NCBI RefSeq assembly: GCF_000331005.1
Contig: NZ_AEJB01000511.1
Coordinates: 1 to 32,491, forward strand
DNA length: 32,491 nucleotides
Reading direction: 5' to 3'
From: Streptomyces turgidiscabies Car8
GTDB taxonomy: Bacteria > Actinomycetota > Actinomycetes > Streptomycetales > Streptomycetaceae
The position numbers and the translations under genes are program-made. Under the pieces are notes generated by a model. That model was not told the DNA's origin and did no database searches. It worked only from the letters and a program-made list of their open reading frames with translations. Of this stretch, positions 1-7,154 are shown in pieces. Positions within the stretch are counted from its first letter, which is position 1. Each line of letters opens with the position of its first letter.

Positions 1-352
1 CCCTGGCGCCGACCGCGTCATCGCGCCTGCTCTGGGCAGTCTTCTCCGAGGCCTCGGCCCTGTCCTTAGCGGCCTTGGCCTTCGTCGCCTCCGACTCGGC
101 GTTCCTGCGGTGGTCGGCGGCCTCGGCCTGCTTGGCGGCCGCTTGCGTCTTCTCCGCCTTGGCCGTCTTCTCCTCGGCCTCCGCCGCCAGCCGCTTGGCG
201 TGCGCGTCGGCGGCGGCCGCCTTCGCGTCGCCCTCGGCCTTCACCGCGACGAGGAGCTTGGCCTCCGCGGTCTCCTTGTCGCTCCATGAGATCTGGGAAG
301 GACTAGAGGTACGGCCCGCCCGTACGTCCGCCCGTGCGCGGGTCCTCGTCAC
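1..352 (-). CDS. Ala/Glu/Lys-rich coiled-coil protein, 3' part beyond window edge
   Basis: The gene reads leftward and runs off the window, so only its N-terminal part is visible. In the frame ending at base 1, third codon positions are almost all G or C. The product is a charged, alanine-rich helix with repeats of the type AEAEEKTAKAEKTQAAAK, very likely a coiled coil. The antisense frame shares the same third positions but would give an implausible Ala/Ser/Phe-rich protein. The start is uncertain. The only upstream in-frame start I see is GTG at 350-352, which would overlap the end of bpa by 50 bp. A GTG at 242-244 is an alternative, and neither has a good ribosome site. Its position directly after bpa on the same strand suggests co-transcription. 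I do not recognise the family, and a function cannot be given. Confidence 0.55.
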   Translation of the reverse strand, partial: MTRTRARADVRAGRTSSPSQISWSDKETAEAKLLVAVKAEGDAKAAAADAHAKRLAAEAEEKTAKAEKTQAAAKQAEAADHRRNAESEATKAKAAKDRAEASEKTAQSRRDDAVGAR

Positions 353-845
353 CCTCGTGGCCGCCGACGCCCGGCGGCAACGCGCGGCGCATCTGCTCCA
401 GCTGGGCCCGCGCGGCCATCTGCTGGGCGAACAGGGCGGTCTGGATCCCGTGGAAGAGGCCCTCCAGCCAGCCCACCAACTGGGCCTGCGCGATCCGCAG
501 TTCGGCGTCGCTGGGAATCGCCTCGTCCGTGAACGGCAGGGACAGCCGCTCCAGTTCGTCGACGAGCTCGGGCGCCAGACCGTCCTCCAGCTCCTTCACC
601 GAGCTGGCGTGGATCTCCTTCAGCCGGACCCGGCTCGCCTCGTCGAGAGGAGCCGCCCGCACCTCCTCCAGCAACTGCTTGATCATGCTGCCGATCCTCA
701 TGACCTTGGCGGGCTGCTCCACCATGTCCGTCACCGGAATCTCGCGGGAGTCGTCGTCACCGCCACCACCGAGAGCCATCCCGTCCTGGCCAACGACCAG
801 GATCTGGGGGTTCTCCGGCGACCTTTCGTTCCTCGGCATCTCCAT
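303..845 (-). CDS. bpa: Bacterial proteasome activator Bpa (DUF2587)
   Basis: A 180-residue protein of the DUF2587/Bpa family. In mycobacteria Bpa (PafE) forms a dodecameric ring that docks on the 20S proteasome and opens its gate without ATP, feeding in unfolded substrates. The sequence shows the acidic N-terminus (MEMPRNERSPENPQ), a central helical bundle from about residue 45 to 150, and the diagnostic C-terminus GGPYL. The penultimate Tyr-Leu is the gate-opening tail, compared with GQYL in M. tuberculosis. The ATG at 843-845 is chosen because the conserved family N-terminus begins there and a GGGAGAG ribosome site lies upstream. A coiled-coil gene follows closely. The proteasome genes themselves are not in this window. 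Family assignment is firm; activity in this strain is inferred. Confidence 0.93.
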   Translation of the reverse strand: MEMPRNERSPENPQILVVGQDGMALGGGGDDDSREIPVTDMVEQPAKVMRIGSMIKQLLEEVRAAPLDEASRVRLKEIHASSVKELEDGLAPELVDELERLSLPFTDEAIPSDAELRIAQAQLVGWLEGLFHGIQTALFAQQMAARAQLEQMRRALPPGVGGHEGDEDPRTGGRTGGPYL

Positions 846-1016
846 GTGGCCATTCTCTCCCACCTGGTCGCGCTGTCGGCCGGTGGGTCCTGCCCGGCTC
901 CATCCGTCCGGGATGCCGGACAGACGGGTGCGTGTGAGGCTGGTCCCGTCGGACCCCGGTGACGGGTGAATCCCGATCGACGACTGGCGACTCCGCAGCG
1001 GGAGGGGGCCAACGAC

Positions 1017-1436
1017 GTGACTCCATGGCTTCGCACCCTGCGTACCTGCGGCACCCTGCTCGCCCTCGCGGCTCCCGCGCTCGCCGCCTCCCCGCACGGC
1101 ACGACACCGCCGTACGGCACCCCGCCCGTCCCGTCCGTCGCCCGCGCCTCCCGGCCCGCCCCCGACGCCTCCCGGGCCGGGAGCCCGGCGGGCGAGGGTC
1201 GGCAACGGCCGGGACGGCGGGAGTCCACGCCGCCCGACGAGTCGGCGTACGAGGAGACCGTTCCCGTCCCCGTACCCACCGCCGTCCCGGACGAGCCGGG
1301 GGGCGCCACCGCCCTGCCCGCCGCCGCGTCCGAGCCGGTCCTGCGGATACTGCCGCTCGGCGGCGGGCTGGTCCTGCTCGGCCTCGGCCTGGGTCTCGTC
1401 CTCCTGGCGCTGCGGCTGCGCGTACGGAGGACGTGA
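1017..1436 (+). CDS. Small secreted/membrane-anchored proline-rich protein, unknown
   Basis: A 139-residue protein starting at GTG 1017, which follows a strong GGAGGGGG ribosome site by about 8 bases. In-frame upstream starts such as GTG 966 lack one. The N-terminus is a classical signal peptide (Leu/Ala core, likely cut after APALA). It is followed by a roughly 80-residue Pro/Ala/Arg/Ser-rich low-complexity stretch and then one hydrophobic segment near residues 108-132 (LPLGGGLVLLGLGLGLVLLA) with a short Arg-rich tail. This predicts a type I membrane protein with an extended extracytoplasmic stalk. There is no recognisable domain. It is divergent from bpa across 171 bp and converges on the quinone oxidoreductase with a 16-bp gap. 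GC3 supports coding. Confidence 0.7.
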   Translation: MTPWLRTLRTCGTLLALAAPALAASPHGTTPPYGTPPVPSVARASRPAPDASRAGSPAGEGRQRPGRRESTPPDESAYEETVPVPVPTAVPDEPGGATALPAAASEPVLRILPLGGGLVLLGLGLGLVLLALRLRVRRT

Positions 1437-1452
1437 CCGCGAGGACGTCCCG

Positions 1453-2433
1453 CTACGGGACCACCAGCAGCACCTTCCCCACGTGCCCGCTCTCCTCCAC
1501 CACCCGGTGGGCCGCCGCCGCGTCGCTCATCGGGAACTCGCGGTCGACGACGGGCCGGACATGACCGGCGGCCAGCAGCGGCCAGACGTGTTCGCGTACG
1601 GCGGCCACGATCGCCGCCTTCTCGGCGAGCGGGCGCGCGCGCAGCGAGGTCGCGCTGATCGCGGCCCGCTTGGTGAGCAGCGCGCCGATGTTCAGTTCGG
1701 CCTTGACGCCGCCCTGCATCCCGATGATCGCGAGCCGTCCGTTGACGGCGAGGGCGCGGACGTTGCGGTCCAGGTACTTGGCGCCCATGTTGTCGAGGAT
1801 GACGTCGGCGCCGGCGCCGCCGGTCGCCTGCTTCAGCTCCTCGACGAAGTCCTGCTCGCGGTAGTTGACGAGGATGTCGGCGCCCAGCTCGGCGCACTGG
1901 TCGAGCTTCTCCTTCGTGCCGGCCGTCACGGCGACCCTGGCACCGACCGCCTTGGCGAGCTGGATGGCCATGGTGCCGATACCGCTGGAGCCGCCGTGCA
2001 CGAGAAGGGTCTCGCCGGGACGGAGGTGGGAGATCATGAAGACGTTCGACCAGACCGTGGAGACCACCTCGGGCAGCGCCGCCGCACGCTTCAGGTCGAC
2101 GCCCTCGGGCACGGGCAGCAGCTGCCCGGCCGGGACGGCGACCTTCTGGGCGTAACCGCCGCCCGCGAGCAGCGCGCACACCTCGTCGCCGACGGACCAG
2201 CCGGACACTCCGGGCCCGATCTCGGCGATCCGGCCGGAGCACTCCAGGCCGGGGTACGGGGAGGCGCCGGGTGGCGGGTTGTAGAAGCCCTGGCGTTGCA
2301 GGATGTCGGCGCGGTTGACGGCACCGGCCACCACCTCGACCAGCACCTCGCCCTCACCGGGCACGGGATCGGGGACCTCGGCCCACACCAGCGCCTCGGG
2401 CCCTCCGGGTTCGGGAATCGTGATCGCATGCAT
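1453..2433 (-). CDS. NAD(P)H-quinone oxidoreductase, zinc-free MDR (PIG3/QOR type)
   Basis: A 326-residue medium-chain dehydrogenase/reductase. The GroES-like catalytic half occupies residues 1-125, with the PIG3/QOR signature VNRADILQRQGFYNPPPGAS. The Rossmann NADPH site is VHGGSSGIGTMAIQLAK, with HGGSSGIG at about 146-153. The zinc-binding cysteines of alcohol dehydrogenases are absent, so this belongs to the zinc-independent quinone oxidoreductases that reduce quinones or enones in the cytoplasm. Length and motifs match TIGR02824-like proteins. The ATG at 2431-2433 begins MHAITIPEPGGPEAL, the usual family start. The gene is divergent from the ABC exporter, so the 160-bp gap could hold a shared control region. 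The physiological substrate cannot be deduced. Confidence 0.92.
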   Translation of the reverse strand: MHAITIPEPGGPEALVWAEVPDPVPGEGEVLVEVVAGAVNRADILQRQGFYNPPPGASPYPGLECSGRIAEIGPGVSGWSVGDEVCALLAGGGYAQKVAVPAGQLLPVPEGVDLKRAAALPEVVSTVWSNVFMISHLRPGETLLVHGGSSGIGTMAIQLAKAVGARVAVTAGTKEKLDQCAELGADILVNYREQDFVEELKQATGGAGADVILDNMGAKYLDRNVRALAVNGRLAIIGMQGGVKAELNIGALLTKRAAISATSLRARPLAEKAAIVAAVREHVWPLLAAGHVRPVVDREFPMSDAAAAHRVVEESGHVGKVLLVVP

Positions 2434-2593
2434 GAGGGGACGCTACTCCCCGCCCCGAGGAAATCGGGGTGCGGTCCCGGCCCGACGGAGAGACCGTGGA
2501 GGGGCGTGCGGCCTCGGAGCGATGAGTTTCCGGTCGGCCGGCGGTCTCCCTCTGCGTCACCCCGTACGCGCAAGGACTCCGGAAGGACCCGAC

Positions 2594-3670
2594 ATGAGCC
2601 CAGAGGCAGCCAGGGCGGGCAGGGCGGCCGAGGCGCCCGACCTCGCGATCGAGACCGCGGGGCTGGTGAAGACGTTCGGTGAGACGCGGGCCGTCGACGG
2701 CGTCGACCTCGCCGTGCCCACCGGCACGGTCTACGGGGTCCTCGGACCGAACGGCGCCGGCAAGACGACCACCGTGAAGATGCTGGCCACCCTGCTCAGG
2801 CCGGACGGCGGCGAGGCGCACGTCTTCGGCCACGACGTGGTGCGCGAGGCGGACACGGTACGCGGCAGGGTGAGCCTCACCGGCCAGTACGCGTCCGTGG
2901 ACGAGGACCTCACCGGCACCGAGAACCTGGTGCTGCTCGGCCGGCTCCTCGGCCACCACAAGCGGACCGCCCGTGAGCGCGCCGCCCAGCTCCTGGAGGC
3001 CTTCGGCCTCTCCGACGCGGCGGGCAAGCAGGTCAAGCACTACTCGGGCGGTATGCGACGCCGTATCGACATCGCCGCGTCCATCCTCAACACCCCCGAC
3101 CTGCTCTTCCTCGACGAACCGACGACCGGCCTCGACCCCCGCAGCCGCAACCAGGTGTGGGACATCGTGCGCGCGGTGGTCGCCCAGGGCACGACGGTGC
3201 TGCTGACCACGCAGTATCTGGACGAGGCCGATCAGCTGGCGTCCCGGATCGCGGTCATCGACAGGGGCAAGGTGATCGCGGAGGGCACGAAGGGCGAGCT
3301 GAAGGCGTCCGTGGGCGCCGGGTCCGTCCATCTGCGGCTACGGGATCCGGCGCAGCGGCCCCAGGCGGAGGAGGTGCTGCGGCTCGCCCTCGACGCGACT
3401 GTGCAGCGCGAACCCGACCCGGTGGCTCTCACGGCCCGCGTCGGATCGTCCGCAGGGGACAACGCGGCCGAGCAGGCGGCCCGCGCGCTCGGTGAACTGG
3501 CCCGGCGCGGCATCACGGTCGACAACTTCTCCCTGGGGCAGCCCAGCCTGGACGAGGTGTTCCTCGCCCTCACCGGCCACGACACGGGGGCGGACTCCCC
3601 GACCGAGCCACCGGCCGACTCCACAGCCGACTCCACAGCCGGCTCCACCGAAGGCGAGGCGGCGGCATGA
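2594..3670 (+). CDS. DrrA-type ABC exporter ATP-binding protein
   Basis: A 358-residue ATPase of the daunorubicin-resistance (DrrA/CcmA) family that energises export through the adjacent permease. Visible motifs are Walker A GPNGAGKTTT (about 51-60), Q-loop Gln98, signature YSGGMRRRIDIA (about 150-161) and Walker B LLFLDEPTTGLDP (about 170-182). The H-loop reads TTQYLDEAD, with Gln at the usual His position, which is normal for DrrA proteins. The C-terminal domain ends in a disordered Ser/Thr/Ala tail with a 12-bp tandem repeat (ADST units). The ATG at 2594 follows GGAAGG. Longer in-frame extensions upstream lack homology to the family. The stop codon overlaps the permease start (ATGA), giving translational coupling. 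The exported substrate is unknown: antibiotic, lipid or other hydrophobic compound. Confidence 0.94.
   Translation: MSPEAARAGRAAEAPDLAIETAGLVKTFGETRAVDGVDLAVPTGTVYGVLGPNGAGKTTTVKMLATLLRPDGGEAHVFGHDVVREADTVRGRVSLTGQYASVDEDLTGTENLVLLGRLLGHHKRTARERAAQLLEAFGLSDAAGKQVKHYSGGMRRRIDIAASILNTPDLLFLDEPTTGLDPRSRNQVWDIVRAVVAQGTTVLLTTQYLDEADQLASRIAVIDRGKVIAEGTKGELKASVGAGSVHLRLRDPAQRPQAEEVLRLALDATVQREPDPVALTARVGSSAGDNAAEQAARALGELARRGITVDNFSLGQPSLDEVFLALTGHDTGADSPTEPPADSTADSTAGSTEGEAAA
3611..3650 (+). repeat. 12-bp tandem repeat in ABC ATPase tail
   Basis: GACTCCACAGCC occurs twice in tandem and is followed by a degenerate GGCTCCACCGAA. It encodes ADST-ADST-AGST in the disordered C-terminal tail of the ATPase. 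This is probably slippage-prone low-complexity sequence without a regulatory role. Confidence 0.6.
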
Positions 3671-4518
3671 GCACCGCGACCACCAGCACCGAGAACAGGG
3701 AACTCGCGCCCGTCAGCGCCGAGTCGCTCGCCGCGCTGCTCGTCGCCAAGGACCGGCCGCCGCGCCCCAGCGCGCTCTCGGCGTCCCTCACCTTCGGCTG
3801 GCGCGCGATCCTCAAGATCAAGCACGTCCCCGAGCAGCTCTTCGACGTCACCGCCTTCCCGATCATGATGGTGCTGATGTACACGTACCTGTTCGGGGGC
3901 GCGCTGGCGGGCTCTCCGCGCGAGTACATCCAGTTCCTGCTGCCGGGCATCCTGGTGATGTCGGTCGTGATGATCACGATGTACACGGGTGTCTCGGTCA
4001 ACACGGACATCGAGAAGGGCGTCTTCGACCGCTTCCGTACGCTGCCGATCTGGCGGCCGGCGGTGATGGTCGGCTATCTCCTCGGCGACGCCCTGCGCTA
4101 CACCATGGCATCCGTCGTGATGCTGACGGTCGGCGTCATCCTCGGCTACCGCCCCGACGGCGGAGTGGTGGGCGTGGCCGCCGGCATCGCCCTCCTCCTG
4201 GTCTTCTCCTTCGCCTTCTCGTGGATCTGGACGATGTTCGGGCTGCTGCTGCGCACGGAGAAGTCGGTGATGGGCGTCAGCATGATGGTGATCTTCCCGC
4301 TGACGTTCCTGTCCAACGTCTTCGTCGACCCGAGCACCATGCCCGGCTGGCTCCAGGCCTTCGTCAACAACAGCCCGATCACCCATGTGTCGTCGGCGGT
4401 ACGCGAGCTGATGGCCGGCGAGTGGCCGACCGCCGAGATCGCCTGGTCACTGGGGTGGGCGGGCCTGCTGGTGCTGGTCTTCGGCCCCGTCACGATGCGG
4501 CTCTACAACCGCAAGTGA
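3667..4518 (+). CDS. DrrB-type ABC-2 exporter permease
   Basis: A 283-residue integral membrane protein of the ABC-2 permease family, partner of the upstream ATPase. After a roughly 35-residue cytoplasmic N-terminus it has about six hydrophobic segments. Landmarks are MMVLMYTYLFGGAL, the loop with LLPGILVMSVVMITMYTGVS and the amphipathic EKGVFDRFRTLPI segment typical of DrrB. Near the C-terminus is the family motif FVDPSTMPGWLQAFVNNSPITH. The ATG lies inside the ATPase stop (ATGA), so the two subunits are made together. The gene ends 16 bp before the convergent potassium-channel gene, and I see no strong hairpin in that gap. Substrate unknown. Confidence 0.93.
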   Translation: MSTATTSTENRELAPVSAESLAALLVAKDRPPRPSALSASLTFGWRAILKIKHVPEQLFDVTAFPIMMVLMYTYLFGGALAGSPREYIQFLLPGILVMSVVMITMYTGVSVNTDIEKGVFDRFRTLPIWRPAVMVGYLLGDALRYTMASVVMLTVGVILGYRPDGGVVGVAAGIALLLVFSFAFSWIWTMFGLLLRTEKSVMGVSMMVIFPLTFLSNVFVDPSTMPGWLQAFVNNSPITHVSSAVRELMAGEWPTAEIAWSLGWAGLLVLVFGPVTMRLYNRK

Positions 4519-4534
4519 TGCGGACAGCGGGGGA

Positions 4535-5632
4535 TCAGTTGTCGCGGATCGGACGGACGTCGGGCGCCACATGCGCGCCCGGCGTCGCCCGCACGATGGT
4601 GATGAGCCGGTCGGCCACCTGAAGCTCCCCGATGGCCGGATCGTCGTAACCCAGCACGCGATGCCCGCGTACGACGCTCACGACCAGGTCGTCCGTCTCA
4701 CGCGGCCCCTTGCCGACCTCGGCCTTTATGACCGGCCGCTCGACGATGTCGAGCCCGCTGCCCTGCTGGATGAGGTCCTCCATGACCATGCCGGCGACAG
4801 GGCTCAGCACGGACAGCCCGAGCAGCCGTCCGGCCGCGCTCGCGCTCGTGATGACGGCGTCGGCGCCGGACTGCTTGAGCAGCGGCGCGTTCTCCTCCTC
4901 GCGCACGGCGACCACGATCTTCGCTTGGCGGTTGAGCTGCCGGGCCGTCAGGGTGACGAGCACGGCCGTGTCGTCGCGCTGGGTGGCGATGATGATCTGC
5001 CGCGCCTTCTGCACCTCGGCCCGCAGGAGTACGTCGCTGCGGGTGGCGTCGCCGACCACTCCGGCGTACCCCTCGGCGGTGGCGGCGTCCACGGCCTTGG
5101 AACTGGGGTCGACGACCACGACCTGTTCCTTCTTCAGCCCGGTGACACAGACGGTCTGTACGGCCGACCGCCCCTTCGTACCGAACCCGATGACCACGGT
5201 GTGCTCTCGCAAGGTCGCCCTCCAGCGGTTCTGCCGCCACTCCTCACGGGTGCGCTCCGTGAGGACTTCGAGAGTCGTGCCGACCAGGATGATCAGGAAG
5301 AGCACGCGCAGCGGTGTGATGACGAAGATGTTGGTGAACCGGGCGGCGTCACTGACAGGCGCGATGTCGCCGTATCCGGTGGTGGAGAGGGTGACGGTGG
5401 CGTAGTAGAAGGCGTCGAGGAGGCTCACGGAGCCGTCCGCGTTGTCGCTGTAGCCGTCGTGGTCGGCGTAGACGATGAGCGCCGTCCCGACCAGGACCAG
5501 CAGGGCCATGGCGACACGCTTGCCGACCTGTCGGATCGGCCGTTCCACCACGGTCCGGGGAAGTTTCACCCGATAGGTCACCAGATGCTCGTCCGCCTGG
5601 CGGGCGATGGCGTCATGGCCCGGCAGTTTCAC
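4535..5632 (-). CDS. Potassium channel with TrkA-N (RCK) regulatory domain
   Basis: A two-TM potassium channel fused to a cytoplasmic RCK/TrkA-N domain, 365 residues from GTG 5632. TM1 is about 39-56, the selectivity filter STTGYGD about 83-89 and TM2 about 101-122. The Rossmann NAD-binding start VVIGFGTKGRS is at about 146-156, and a TrkA-C-like tail follows. The N-terminus is unusual because it is encoded by a parS site. ATG 5639-5641 (MFHVK) and GTG 5630-5632 are both possible starts. The ribosome site GGGGAGG abuts the ATG with no spacing but is 9 bases from the GTG, so I favour GTG; the longer form has 368 residues. The gene follows moeA by 43-52 bp on the same strand and converges with the ABC permease. 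The likely role is potassium efflux or membrane-potential control. Confidence 0.92.
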   Translation of the reverse strand: MKLPGHDAIARQADEHLVTYRVKLPRTVVERPIRQVGKRVAMALLVLVGTALIVYADHDGYSDNADGSVSLLDAFYYATVTLSTTGYGDIAPVSDAARFTNIFVITPLRVLFLIILVGTTLEVLTERTREEWRQNRWRATLREHTVVIGFGTKGRSAVQTVCVTGLKKEQVVVVDPSSKAVDAATAEGYAGVVGDATRSDVLLRAEVQKARQIIIATQRDDTAVLVTLTARQLNRQAKIVVAVREEENAPLLKQSGADAVITSASAAGRLLGLSVLSPVAGMVMEDLIQQGSGLDIVERPVIKAEVGKGPRETDDLVVSVVRGHRVLGYDDPAIGELQVADRLITIVRATPGAHVAPDVRPIRDN

Positions 5633-5639
5633 GTGAAAC
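5626..5639. other. parS: parS centromere site 1 (ParB-binding)
   Basis: A perfect 14-bp palindrome, GTTTCACGTGAAAC, identical to the Streptomyces parS core bound by ParB for chromosome segregation. It covers the first codons (Phe-His-Val-Lys) of the potassium-channel gene. Such sites cluster around oriC in Streptomyces, which places this window near the origin. Confidence 0.95.
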
Positions 5640-5680
5640 ATCCTCCCCTGGCACGGCGGCGGCCACCGTTGCGATCCGAA

Positions 5681-5696
5681 TGTTTCACGTGAAACA
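5681..5696. other. parS: parS centromere site 2 (ParB-binding)
   Basis: The full 16-bp palindrome TGTTTCACGTGAAACA, a perfect ParB site. It starts 56 bp from the first site, core to core. It overlaps the 3' end of moeA: the last codons (Cys-Phe-Thr) and the TGA stop (5685-5687) lie inside the site. Two sites this close should support cooperative ParB loading. Confidence 0.96.
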
Positions 5697-7154
5697 CACC
5701 CCGGCTTCGGTGGCCGCGGCCCAGGGCAGGTCGAGCAGTTCCAGTTCCTGACCGGCTCGCGCACCGCCCGGCGGTACGACCGCGAGAGCCTCGGCCGCCG
5801 CGATCCCGCGCAGCATGGCCGGCCCGTTGTAGTGCAGCGGCACGGCCCGTTCGTCGCGCAGGACGACGGGGACGAGCCGGGTGTCGTGCGGGTGCCCGTG
5901 CACCTCGTCTTTGAGGGGCAGCGTGTACGGCTCGGGCGCCGCCCGTCCGGCGAGGGTCCGCAGCAGGGGCTCCGCGAGGGTGAGCAGCCCGGAGACGGCG
6001 GCCAGCGGGTTGCCGGGCAGCCCGACCAGGTGCTGGTTCTCCTTCAGCCGGGCCAGCAGCATCGGGTGTCCGGGGCGCACCTGGACGCCGTGCACCAACA
6101 GCTCGGCGCCGAGACGGAGCAGGGTGGGGTGGACGTGGTCGACGGGCCCGGCCGCGGTGCCGCCGGTGGTGACGACGATCTCGGCGGGGGAGTTCTTCAG
6201 GGCTTCGTAGAGCGCCTCGGCGTCGTCCCCGAGCCGGCGTACGGCGATGACGTCGGCGCCGAGCGAGCGCAGCCAGGGCGGCAGCATCGGGCCGAGGGCG
6301 TCCCGGATCAGCCCGTCGTGCGGCAGTCCCTCGGTGAGCAACTCGTCGCCCAGGACGAGTACTTCGGCCCGGGGACGGGGAATCACGGCGAGGGTGTCGT
6401 ATCCGGCGGCTGCCGCGAGACCGAGCACCGCGGGGGTCACGAAGGTGCCGGTGGGCAGCAGCTGGTCGCCGGCACGGCACTCCTGGCCGCGCGGCCGGAT
6501 GTCCTGGCCGTGGCTCATGGTGGGGGTCCCCCCGCTCGAGCGAAGCCGAGATTGAGGGAGGGTGGCGTGCAGCCGGCCGTTGTCGTCGGTGCGGCCGTGC
6601 TCGCTGCGCAGTACGGCGGTCGTGTCGCGGGGGATGCGGGCGCCCGTCGCGATCCGTACCGCGTCGCCGTCGGTAAGCGGTTCGGGCTGTGCCTGTCCGG
6701 CGAGGACACCGGCCTCGCGCACGTCCCAGGGGCCGGGGCCCGCCACCGCCCAGCCGTCCATCGCGGACGTGTCGAAGGAGGGGAGGTCGGTGAGGGCCGC
6801 GAGCGGGGCGGCGAGGACCAGACCGAGGGCGGCTTCGAGGGGGACGGAGACGGGCGCCGAGGCGGCACGGGGGACCCGTCGGGCAGCACGCTCGGCGATG
6901 GCACGGGCCTGGGGCCAGGGGGTGGCCCGGGGGCGCTCCGGGGCGGGGTCGGGCCTCGGGGCGGGGTCCCCGCCGGTTGGGGCGGGGCGCGGCTGGTCGG
7001 CCTCCACGTCGTAGACACCGTCCCCTGCGGTGGCCGGCACTTCGGCACCTCCGGGGGTGGGTCCCACGCCCTGCTTACGGCCGCTGTTGCCTTCGTTCAC
7101 GAGGGCGAGCGCCTCCTCGGCGCCGAGGTCGTCCAGGTCGCTGCGGGCGGTCAT
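5685..7154 (-). CDS. moeA: Molybdopterin molybdotransferase MoeA
   Basis: A 489-residue MoeA/gephyrin-like enzyme that inserts molybdate into adenylated molybdopterin in molybdenum cofactor synthesis. Motifs are LPSFDTSAMDGWAV (about 124-137), TGARIP (about 170-175), GQDIRPRGQEC, the MPT-binding VTTGGTAAGPVDHV and GLPGNPLAAVSGL near residue 380. The usual length is about 400-420. The excess is a roughly 75-residue Pro/Ala-rich N-terminal extension plus a short in-frame insert at about residues 199-216 encoded by a dispersed repeat. The ATG at 7152-7154 overlaps the stop of mobA (ATGA), so the genes are translationally coupled. The stop codon lies inside a parS site. The extension looks disordered and its role is unknown. 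Confidence 0.92.
   Translation of the reverse strand: MTARSDLDDLGAEEALALVNEGNSGRKQGVGPTPGGAEVPATAGDGVYDVEADQPRPAPTGGDPAPRPDPAPERPRATPWPQARAIAERAARRVPRAASAPVSVPLEAALGLVLAAPLAALTDLPSFDTSAMDGWAVAGPGPWDVREAGVLAGQAQPEPLTDGDAVRIATGARIPRDTTAVLRSEHGRTDDNGRLHATLPQSRLRSSGGTPTMSHGQDIRPRGQECRAGDQLLPTGTFVTPAVLGLAAAAGYDTLAVIPRPRAEVLVLGDELLTEGLPHDGLIRDALGPMLPPWLRSLGADVIAVRRLGDDAEALYEALKNSPAEIVVTTGGTAAGPVDHVHPTLLRLGAELLVHGVQVRPGHPMLLARLKENQHLVGLPGNPLAAVSGLLTLAEPLLRTLAGRAAPEPYTLPLKDEVHGHPHDTRLVPVVLRDERAVPLHYNGPAMLRGIAAAEALAVVPPGGARAGQELELLDLPWAAATEAGVCFT
6521..6563. repeat. Short dispersed Streptomyces repeat inserted in moeA
   Basis: About 43 bp reading TGGGGGTCCCCCC then GCTCGAGCGAAGCCGAG, with internal inverted repeats. 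The motif resembles a small dispersed palindromic repeat common between Streptomyces genes. Here it lies inside moeA and is translated in frame as roughly LPQSRLRSSGGTPT, a segment foreign to MoeA proteins and located between otherwise conserved blocks. Identification as a dispersed repeat is from memory. Confidence 0.6.

Noticed and set aside
906..921. Inverted repeat GTCCGG-GATG-CCGGAC in the bpa/small-protein gap
   Set aside because: Only 6-bp GC arms, which are frequent by chance in this DNA; no second copy or conserved context seen.
75..962. Plus-strand open frame (295 residues) over the coiled-coil gene and bpa
   Set aside because: It runs antisense to the well-recognised bpa, and its product has no plausible composition; the minus reading of 1-300 is a typical coiled coil.
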